This document shows positions 57,952 through 64,000 of a stretch of 64,000 nucleotides of DNA, in pieces. The stretch comes from Nostocoides sp. Its GTDB lineage: Bacteria > Actinomycetota > Actinomycetes > Actinomycetales > Dermatophilaceae. Position 1 is the stretch's first letter, and each line of letters starts with the position of its first letter. The stretch spans positions 372,001 to 436,000 of the forward strand of contig JADJEA010000024.1 in NCBI GenBank assembly GCA_016702415.1, given 5' to 3'. The notes beneath the pieces were generated by a model, which made no database searches, was not told the DNA's origin, and saw only the letters and a list, made by a program, of their open reading frames with translations. A program made the translations under genes and the position numbers.

Positions 57952-58994
57952 ACCGACTCCACCCGCCAGGTGGTGACGCCCTGCTGGGAAAAAGTGAACT
58001 CCGACACCGACATCCCCATGGCGAGGAGCTTCTCGGCGACGACATGTTTGCGCTCGAACTCGCAGACGAAGATCATGTGCCCGCCGCCACCGGCCCCGGT
58101 GACCTTGGCCCCGAGCGCCCCATTGCTCAGCGCGGTCGCAACGGCCTCGTCGATGAGCGGGGTCGAGATCCGGGCCGACATCTTGCGCTTCTCCAGCCAC
58201 GCCTGGCCCAGCAGCGCGCCGAAGCCGGGGACGTCGCCGCGCAGGAGCGCCTGCTTCATCGCGTGGGCGATCTCCTTCTGGGCGCGCAGGCCGTCGAGGG
58301 CATCCGGCTGGCCGCCCTCATAGCGACTGACCTGGTCCTCGATGATGTGGTCGCTGGTGCGGGTGTGGCCGGTGAAGGCGAGCAGGACGTTGTGCTCGAG
58401 CTCGTGGACGGTGGCCTCCCGCACGCGCAGCGGATAGACGGTCACCTCCTCGGCGCCGAACTCGATGAAGTTGAAGCCGCCGAAGGCCGCGGCGTATTGA
58501 TCCTGCAGGCCACCCGGGATGCCGAGATCCTGTCGCTCGAGGCGCACCGCCTGCTCGGCGATCTCGTGCGGAGTCAGGTCGACCCCCAGATGCGCGGCGA
58601 CGAGAGCGATGACCGAGACCATGACCGCGCTGGAGGAGCCGAGCCCGGAGCCGGGTGGGGCGTTGGTGTGGAGGAAGAGGTCGAACCCGGTGGCGGAGAA
58701 GGCATGCGGGAACTTCAGGAGGTGCGCGATCGCGGCCTTGGGCAGGTCGAGCCGCCCGTCCAGGACGACCGGGGTGTCGATCGGGAAGTCGACCGTGTCG
58801 CCATAGTCGAGGGACTGGACGGTGATCGTCCCGTCCGATCGGGGCCGGAGAGTGGAGTAGGCGTAGCGGTTGATGGTCGCCGACAGCACCGCACCACCCT
58901 CGCGCTCGGGGAAGGGCGGGACATCGGTGCCACCCCCGGCGAAGCTGACCCGCAGCGGCGCCCGGGCGCGCAATGTCGAGCGCGTTGGCGGCAC
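57948..58994 (-). CDS. hddA: D-glycero-alpha-D-manno-heptose 7-phosphate kinase (GHMP family)
   Basis: Phosphorylates C1 of heptose 7-phosphate. The 348-residue GHMP kinase has the N-terminal APLRVSFAGGGTDVPPFPEREGG (HddA-type start), the ATP loop PPGSGLGSSSAVMVSVIAL, IPGGLQDQYAAAFGGFNFIEF and the C-terminal motif GAKVTGAGGGGHMIF. The start is GTG 58994. The following gmhA overlaps by 4 bp. With HddC and GmhB it defines the alpha-anomer (GDP-heptose) branch rather than the HldE branch of LPS heptose. Confidence 0.9.
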   Translation of the reverse strand: MPPTRSTLRARAPLRVSFAGGGTDVPPFPEREGGAVLSATINRYAYSTLRPRSDGTITVQSLDYGDTVDFPIDTPVVLDGRLDLPKAAIAHLLKFPHAFSATGFDLFLHTNAPPGSGLGSSSAVMVSVIALVAAHLGVDLTPHEIAEQAVRLERQDLGIPGGLQDQYAAAFGGFNFIEFGAEEVTVYPLRVREATVHELEHNVLLAFTGHTRTSDHIIEDQVSRYEGGQPDALDGLRAQKEIAHAMKQALLRGDVPGFGALLGQAWLEKRKMSARISTPLIDEAVATALSNGALGAKVTGAGGGGHMIFVCEFERKHVVAEKLLAMGMSVSEFTFSQQGVTTWRVESV

Positions 58995-59051
58995 GTTCCC
59001 TGTTCCTTCCGACCGATGACCGGCTGACGGTACCCCAAATCGGCAGCGAAC

Positions 59052-60044
59052 TTACTCGCGAGGCAAGGTGAGGCCCGGTCCGGTGGCACCGTCCCCGATC
59101 GCGGCACCGTCGAGTCGCGCCCCCGCAGCCACCCGCGCGCCCGGGCCGACCACACTGTCGTGCACCTCGGCCCTCTCCTCGACCACCGCGCCGGGCATGA
59201 CCACGCTTCCGACCACCACCGCCCCGGCCTCGATCCGGGCGCGGGAACACACGCTCGATCCCCCCGACACGCGCGCGGAACTGTCCACGGTGGCGTCCGC
59301 CGCGACCCAGGCCGCGCCGTGACCGCGGGCGGCCAGCAGCGCGGAAACCGCAACCAGGGCAGCCGGATTCCCCACATCGATCCAGTCGGTCTGCTCGCGG
59401 TAGGCGACCACTCGGCCGGCGGCGACGAGCCCCGGGAAGATGTCGCGCTCCAGGGAGACCACACCACCGGGGATGGCGTCGAGGGCGCGGCGGCGCACGG
59501 CATACGTCCCGGCGTTGACCTCCCGCGTCGGCGGGTCGGGCGACTTCTCCAGGAACGCCCGGACCCTCCCGTCGTCGTCGGCGACGACACAGCCGTAGGC
59601 GGCTGCGTCGGGCACCGTCCGCACGTGGAGGCACACCTCGGCATCCGGGTGGGCGTCCAGGACGGCGAGCTGGGCCCGCACGTCGTGGGTGGTGAAGAGG
59701 TCACCGTTGACGACGACGATCGGCTCCTCCCCAGGGCCGCCGGGGAGGGAGCGGGCCGCGTGGGCGACTCCCCCGCCGGTGCCGAGGGGGGCGGGCTCCA
59801 CGGCATACCGCACCCGGACGCCGTATGCCGCGCCGTCCCCCAGCGCCGGCCGGAACAACTCGGCGCGATAGGCGGTCGCGAGGACGACGTCGGTAACCCC
59901 ATGCGCCGCGAGCCACCGCAGCTGGTGGGCCGCGAAGGGCTCGCCGGCCACCTCGAGGAGGTGCTTGGGCCGGTTCGCCGTCAGCGGGGCCATCCGGGTG
60001 CCGAGCCCCCCGGCGAGGACAACGGCGCAGGTGGCGCGGCTCAT
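59052..60044 (-). CDS. hddC: sugar nucleotidyltransferase, HddC type, with C-terminal hexapeptide repeats
   Basis: Predicted to activate heptose 1-phosphate with a nucleotide. The 330-residue protein has the pyrophosphorylase signature VVLAGGLGTRMAPLTANRPKHLLEV near the N-terminus, PLGTGGGVAHAARSL, the metal-binding VVNGDLFTTHD and EVNAGTYAVRR. About 85 C-terminal residues show left-handed beta-helix hexapeptide periodicity (VSGGSSVCSRARIEAGAVVVG, VVEERAEVHDSVVGPGARVA). Orphan members of this family also activate mannose or glucose 1-phosphate; the heptose call rests on the three downstream genes. ATG 60044 overlaps the acyltransferase stop by 4 bp. Confidence 0.82.
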   Translation of the reverse strand: MSRATCAVVLAGGLGTRMAPLTANRPKHLLEVAGEPFAAHQLRWLAAHGVTDVVLATAYRAELFRPALGDGAAYGVRVRYAVEPAPLGTGGGVAHAARSLPGGPGEEPIVVVNGDLFTTHDVRAQLAVLDAHPDAEVCLHVRTVPDAAAYGCVVADDDGRVRAFLEKSPDPPTREVNAGTYAVRRRALDAIPGGVVSLERDIFPGLVAAGRVVAYREQTDWIDVGNPAALVAVSALLAARGHGAAWVAADATVDSSARVSGGSSVCSRARIEAGAVVVGSVVMPGAVVEERAEVHDSVVGPGARVAAGARLDGAAIGDGATGPGLTLPRE

Positions 60045-62011
60045 CCGAGCAGGCGCTGGATCTGGGGGGCCAGCCAGCTCCAGAAGACCGGGGCGGACTC
60101 GGCGGAGAAGTGGAGGCCGTCGCTATAGAGCGGGATCCCGTTCACCGACTCGTGATAGCCGCCGGTGCACAGGAATCCGAATTGGTCGAAGACCGTCACT
60201 CCCGTGCGCGTCCCCCAGGCGGCGACCGCCTGGTTGAGCGCCTGCACTTTGGCGTCGTCGTTGACGCGGGTCAACTCGCTGGTCTGGCCGACATTGGGCA
60301 GCCGATGGCAGCCGAGGTTCATCACCGCGACCTGGGCGGCCCCGTTGGCGCGGGCCGTGGCGACGATGCCGTCGAGACTCCGTTGGAGGTATGCCGTGTG
60401 CTCCCCCGACCCGGCCGCCAGCGCCGTCCCACTCACCTCGATGTCGTCGAGCATGGGGTGGGTGAGGAAGACGATGGCCAGGTCCGGCCGCACGGCCGAG
60501 ACGGTGCTCGGCCAGCCCGCGCGCCAGTCCCGGCACGCCTGAGTCGTCGCGGTGACCTGACCGTCGACGATCTTGGGGTCGGCGAACATATCGCAGCCGA
60601 AGTTCGTGTCCTGGTCGATCGTCAGGTCGGAATAGGTGCCGGGGGGATAGAACCGGGCCAGGCTGAAGGGGATCGAGTTGCCCAGGAGGAGCACGCGGCG
60701 CGGCGTGGGTCCGGCGGCGTAGGCGGGTGCGGCATACGTGAGGCCGTCACCGCCGCCGGACGACCCGTGGGTGGCGGTGGGCAGGACAGCGATGAGGACG
60801 GCGACGGTCGACAGCGAGGCGAGCGCGGCGAGCGGACCGACGCGCGGGTAACGCGGGACCAGGGCGGCCAGGCCGCGCGTGCGGATGGGGTGCTCGACAA
60901 AGCGATACGAGAGGGCGGCGAGCGCCAGCGTGATCGCGGCTTGGGCGAGGGCCAGGACGACGCCATGCACCCCGAGGCGCTCGGGGCCGAGGAAGACGAT
61001 GACCGGCCAGTGCCACAAATACACGCCATAGGAGATGACGCCGAGGCGGCGCAGCGGCTCGACGGAAAGCCAGCGCTGCACGGTCGAGGGATTGGGACTG
61101 GCTGCGGCGATCACGACGACGACGGTGACCAGCGCGAGGGCGAGCAGTCCCCCCTCGAACACCCACGACATCGACTCCCGCACGAGTGCCGTCGCCGCCA
61201 GGAGCAGGACGAGGGCGGGCAGCGCGAGCCGCCTGGCCCACCTGTCGACTCCGAGCCGCAGGCCACGGCCGACCGGACTGCCCGGACACAGCAGTGAGGC
61301 CACGACCGCCCCGACCAGGAGTTGTTGGGCCCGCGTGTCGGTCCCGTAGTAGACGCGACTGGGATCGAGGCCGGGATGGTGCAGCCACGCCATCGCGGCG
61401 GCGCTGAGGGCCGCGAGGAACGCCAGGAGGAGGGTCAACCGGCGGGTGCGCCCCAGCAGCCGCAGCAGCACGACCAGGAGCAACGGATAGATGACATAGA
61501 ACTGTTCCTCCACCGACAGCGACCACATGTGCCGCAGCGGTGAGGGGTTGGCGACCGCGGCGAAGTAGGCCTCGTCGCCGGAGAGGAAGTGCCAGTTCGC
61601 GACGTAGAACCACGCCGCCAAGGCGTCCCCCGCGACGGCCGGTCGGCGCGCCGGGTAGGTCCACCAGAACGACGCCACCAAGACAGCGATCAGGACGAGG
61701 ACGACCGCGGGCAGCAACCGCCGGGCCCGGGCGAGCCAGAAGTCGGTGAGGTCGACGCGCCCGGCGCGCGCCTGCGCCGTGAGCAGCAGCGTGGTGATGA
61801 GGTAGCCGGAGAGGACGAAGAAGATGTCGACGCCGAGCCATCCGCCGGGCAGGGTGGCGGGGTGGGCGTGAAAGACGAACACCGCGGCCACGGCGATGGC
61901 GCGCAGGCCGTCGAGGCCGGGCCGGTAACGCAGCGACCGGTGCCCTGCTGCCGTATGCCGGCCCGCCGGCCCGGCTGCGCGCGCCGGCGCCGACGTGGTC
62001 ACGCGGGACAT
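60041..62011 (-). CDS. OafA-type acyltransferase with SGNH domain
   Basis: 656-residue membrane O-acyltransferase. The acyltransferase-3 half has RYRPGLDGLRAIAVAAVFVFHAHP (catalytic His), GGWLGVDIFFVLSGYLIT, FWLARARRLLPAV, LRHMWSLSVEEQFYVIYPLLL and LGVISYGVYLWHWPVIVFL with about eleven helices. An extracytoplasmic SGNH-like domain follows, with VLLLGNSIPFSLARF (GNS instead of GDS), a QVAVMNLGCHRLP block and the C-terminal YSDGLHFSAESAPVFWSW with D-x-x-H. It likely O-acetylates an exported glycan. ATG 62011 is used. First gene of the heptose operon, whose hddC start overlaps its stop. Confidence 0.92.
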   Translation of the reverse strand: MSRVTTSAPARAAGPAGRHTAAGHRSLRYRPGLDGLRAIAVAAVFVFHAHPATLPGGWLGVDIFFVLSGYLITTLLLTAQARAGRVDLTDFWLARARRLLPAVVLVLIAVLVASFWWTYPARRPAVAGDALAAWFYVANWHFLSGDEAYFAAVANPSPLRHMWSLSVEEQFYVIYPLLLVVLLRLLGRTRRLTLLLAFLAALSAAAMAWLHHPGLDPSRVYYGTDTRAQQLLVGAVVASLLCPGSPVGRGLRLGVDRWARRLALPALVLLLAATALVRESMSWVFEGGLLALALVTVVVVIAAASPNPSTVQRWLSVEPLRRLGVISYGVYLWHWPVIVFLGPERLGVHGVVLALAQAAITLALAALSYRFVEHPIRTRGLAALVPRYPRVGPLAALASLSTVAVLIAVLPTATHGSSGGGDGLTYAAPAYAAGPTPRRVLLLGNSIPFSLARFYPPGTYSDLTIDQDTNFGCDMFADPKIVDGQVTATTQACRDWRAGWPSTVSAVRPDLAIVFLTHPMLDDIEVSGTALAAGSGEHTAYLQRSLDGIVATARANGAAQVAVMNLGCHRLPNVGQTSELTRVNDDAKVQALNQAVAAWGTRTGVTVFDQFGFLCTGGYHESVNGIPLYSDGLHFSAESAPVFWSWLAPQIQRLLG

Positions 62012-62061
62012 CGTGCCACGACGTTCCCAGATATCCCTTACCCGCAGGTAGCCTGTGCCCC

Positions 62062-62454
62062 ATGTCCGCCACGCCACAGTCCTCGGGGCTGCCCTCGCGC
62101 CTGTCGACCGGAGCGAAGATCTGCACGATCCTCGCCGTCCTCCTGGTGATCCTCGCCGGCTATCTCTACTTCGTGCCGATCAACATTCAGGCCCAGCAGG
62201 GTGTCTTCGGGTGTGGCTCAGCGAGCGCGCCGCCGACCGAGGCCTTCGCCAAGGGCGTGTGCCAAGACCTCGCGACCATCAACCGCATCCGGGCCCTGGT
62301 CGCCCTGCTGTCGGCGCTGGTCCTCGTGGGTCTGGGGTTCATGCTCTTCGGCTCGGGCCGTCGCCCCGAGATCGAGGACGGCCACGAGGCGGACACCAAG
62401 GCCGAGGGCGTCGACCCGGACGGTGTCGTCGACCCAGCCGAGGTCGACGAGTGA
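62062..62454 (+). CDS. small two-helix membrane protein of unknown function
   Basis: 130 residues, no family recognised. Two hydrophobic helices (ICTILAVLLVILAGYLYFVPI and IRALVALLSALVLVGLGFMLFG) flank an extracytoplasmic loop with two cysteines (GVFGCGSASAPPTEAFAKGVCQDL), a layout seen in small actinobacterial membrane proteins. The C-terminus is acidic (EADTKAEGVDPDGVVDPAEVDE). ATG 62062 lies 50 bp from the divergent acyltransferase start. A 30-bp repeat patch separates it from the following methyltransferase. Confidence 0.7.
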   Translation: MSATPQSSGLPSRLSTGAKICTILAVLLVILAGYLYFVPINIQAQQGVFGCGSASAPPTEAFAKGVCQDLATINRIRALVALLSALVLVGLGFMLFGSGRRPEIEDGHEADTKAEGVDPDGVVDPAEVDE

Positions 62455-62484
62455 CGCCAGGACGAGTCAGAGCAGGTCGCGAAA

Positions 62485-62575
62485 GGCCAGGACCCGTGGG
62501 CACAGGTCGCGTGAGGCCAGGACGCGTGGGCACAGGAAGCGTGGAAGCAGGACCGGTGACGCCAGTGCAGACCGC
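62485..62575 (+). repeat. imperfect 30-bp direct repeats before the methyltransferase
   Basis: GGCCAGGACCCGTGGGCACA starts a unit at 62485 that recurs at 62515 (one base changed in the first 20) and partially at 62545. No gene start or terminator stem was seen in it. Confidence 0.6.
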
Positions 62576-62590
62576 CGGGGAGTTGCCCTC

Positions 62591-63418
62591 GTGAACGTCG
62601 ACTCCTTCCTCGACCAGGTCGGCGATCTCTTCACCGGCGACCCGCTGGCGAGCGGCCCGGTCGATCCGGCATTCGCTGAGGTCGCCGAGCAGGTCGCGGG
62701 CTATACCTCCGCCAACGAACTCGCGGTCCTCAATCTCGCGGCTCGACTGCTCCCCCCCGGCGAGGCCTATCTCGAGGTGGGCACCTACAAGGGCCGGTCC
62801 CTCTGCGGAGCGGTCCTCGGCGTGACCGACCGGACCTTCTATGCGTCGGAGAACTATCTCGAGTTCGGCATGATCGGCCACGAGGCCCGCGAGGAACTCC
62901 GCCGCAACCTCGCCGAGCGCGCGGCTGGCGCCGACGTTCGCCTCATCGAGGGCGACTGCTTCCGCACGCTCGCGCAGCCGGGCGCGATCCAGCAGCCGAT
63001 CGGGGTCTACTTCTACGACGGCAAGCACACGACGATCGCGCACTATCTCGCGCTCGGTCTCGTCGAGCCCCTGCTGGCCGACGAGGCCCTCGTCCTCGTC
63101 GACGACGCGACCTGGCCGGTGGTCCAGAAGGCCCACGAGGCGTATTTCGCGCGTCACCCGGGCTGGTCGGTCGTCGCGCGCTGGGACGCCCGACAGAGTG
63201 ACGATCCCCTGTGGGCCAACGGATTGCACGCCCTGCGCTATGAGCGGCCGACCGGCCGGGCACTCGGCCACAGCCGCGACACGGCCTGGCTGCGCCGCCT
63301 CCAGGTGGGGGCCATTGGCCCGGTCGAAGCGACCGCCTGGCACCTCCTGCACCGAGTCCCCCAATTGGTCCCGATCGCCAAGAAGCTCTATCCGAAGAAG
63401 CCCTCGCGGATCGACTGA
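62591..63418 (+). CDS. class I SAM-dependent methyltransferase (glycan-cluster type)
   Basis: 275 residues. The SAM-binding region is AYLEVGTYKGRSLCGAVLG (motif I), followed by YASENYLEF, IEGDCFRTLAQPG and IGVYFYDGKHTTIAHYLALGLVEPLLADEALVLVDDATW, an arrangement shared with the 56030 gene (YEGRST / FIDGKHD). The C-terminal third is basic. GTG 62591 is preceded by GGGGAG (62577-62582). It may methylate a sugar of the exported polymer; direct evidence is lacking. Confidence 0.83.
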   Translation: MNVDSFLDQVGDLFTGDPLASGPVDPAFAEVAEQVAGYTSANELAVLNLAARLLPPGEAYLEVGTYKGRSLCGAVLGVTDRTFYASENYLEFGMIGHEAREELRRNLAERAAGADVRLIEGDCFRTLAQPGAIQQPIGVYFYDGKHTTIAHYLALGLVEPLLADEALVLVDDATWPVVQKAHEAYFARHPGWSVVARWDARQSDDPLWANGLHALRYERPTGRALGHSRDTAWLRRLQVGAIGPVEATAWHLLHRVPQLVPIAKKLYPKKPSRID

Positions 63419-63443
63419 TCCCCCACCGGGACCGTTTCGGCCG

Positions 63444-64000
63444 TCACGCCTCCCGCTTCGGGTCGCCCCCGACGACCGGGGCGAACTCGCTCAATGGGGT
63501 CGCCGCCTCCTGCGTCGTCAACGGATCGGGCTTGTCGGTGACGACGGCGACCAGGCCGATCACGACGACGACCGCCGTGGCGGCCAGGGCGGTCCCGAGG
63601 ATCCGGTACGCGTGGTCGTGCTGCCAGCGGACCACGACGGCGACCAGGGCTGCGGTGGCCAGCCACGTCAGGATGCCGAGACGACCGTCGTCGGTGGCCA
63701 TCCCGGCATACAGGAGCACCTGGGCGAGACCGAGCAGGGTCCCCAGGACGACGAACCAGACGAGGATTCCGTCGGCGTGCCCGTATGCCGTTCCGCCCAC
63801 CACCCGCACCAGCAGCGGCGCCGTCGCGGCCGTCGCCCCGACGGCGATCGCGCCGAGGACCACAACGAAGCCGGTCGCTTCCAGGACGCGTTTGCGCGAG
63901 TTCGACGGATGCAGCGCCGGGACTATCCCGAGCGCAAGGAACTGCGTCCCCCACATGACGACCTTGCTGAAGACCGACCCGAGGGCATAGGCCCCTGCAT
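63444..64000 (-). CDS. polysaccharide flippase-like membrane protein, C-terminal part (cut by window end)
   Basis: The frame is open to the window end without a start, so the gene begins beyond 64000. The visible 185 residues hold AYALGSVFSKVVMWGTQFLALG, then five hydrophobic helices (VLEATGFVVVLGAIAVGATAA, GILVWFVVLGTLLGLAQVLLYAGMA, LGILTWLATAALVAVVVRW, ILGTALAATAVVVVIGLVAVV), as in the final helices of MATE/MVF-type oligosaccharide flippases. The tail is acidic and Pro-rich. Convergent with the methyltransferase. Family assignment is tentative because only the C-terminus is seen. Confidence 0.65.
   Translation of the reverse strand, partial: AGAYALGSVFSKVVMWGTQFLALGIVPALHPSNSRKRVLEATGFVVVLGAIAVGATAATAPLLVRVVGGTAYGHADGILVWFVVLGTLLGLAQVLLYAGMATDDGRLGILTWLATAALVAVVVRWQHDHAYRILGTALAATAVVVVIGLVAVVTDKPDPLTTQEAATPLSEFAPVVGGDPKREA

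Overview
The window is high-GC (about 70% by eye) chromosomal DNA of an actinobacterium, most likely a Micrococcales member near Intrasporangiaceae. The evidence is the actinobacterial gene set (whiA, rbpA, opcA, ppgK, a mycothiol-type DinB protein, a DUF2613 peptide) and the classical uvrC-rapZ-yvcK-whiA / gap-pgk-tpiA-secG block. No rRNA, tRNA, insertion sequence, phage gene or CRISPR array was seen, so this is core chromosome plus one envelope-glycan locus.

Layout. 1-2.2 kb: heme A and heme O synthases (ctaA partial, ctaB) for cytochrome oxidase. 2.3-9.3 kb: pentose-phosphate operon tkt-tal-zwf-opcA-pgl. 9.3-18.3 kb (minus strand): uvrC, rapZ, yvcK, whiA, then gap-pgk-tpiA, a 20-bp perfect terminator stem, secG and rbpA. 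18.3-24.5 kb: a Rieske lipoprotein diverging from a complete branched-chain-amino-acid-type ABC transporter livJHMGF, with a stem-loop between livJ and livH. 24.5-36.4 kb: hemolysin III/TrhA, uvrA, a mycothiol-type DinB protein, an MBL-fold hydrolase, a DMT exporter, TerC under a manganese (yybP-ykoY) riboswitch, a cell-wall-binding-repeat/NodB protein, a YjbR protein and uvrB. 36.4-44.9 kb: a DUF3626 pseudogene, DUF2237, an RNA methyltransferase, a tocopherol-cyclase-like protein, menC, coaE, rpsA, a methyltransferase and polyphosphate glucokinase.

44.9-64 kb is a cell-envelope glycan locus: UDP-glucuronate decarboxylase, DUF3068, acyltransferase, AftD-type arabinofuranosyltransferase, GT4 glycosyltransferase, DUF2613, a GT-C-like membrane protein, SAM methyltransferases, a complete ADP/GDP-heptose-type operon (hddC-hddA-gmhA-gmhB, overlapping by 4 bp at three of four junctions including the upstream acyltransferase), an OafA/SGNH acyltransferase and a flippase cut by the window end. 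Part of the order resembles the Mycobacterium tuberculosis Rv0224c-Rv0228 and Rv0236c/Rv0236A genes as I remember them, with heptose synthesis added.

Two window-wide observations stand out. The octamer GTATGCCG/CGGCATAC occurs roughly 80 times, in all reading frames, both orientations and between genes, far above chance. Separately, ten genes carry one or more apparent single-base indels, nearly all in short G or C runs; these look like sequence or assembly errors rather than decay, and the affected genes are annotated across the break.
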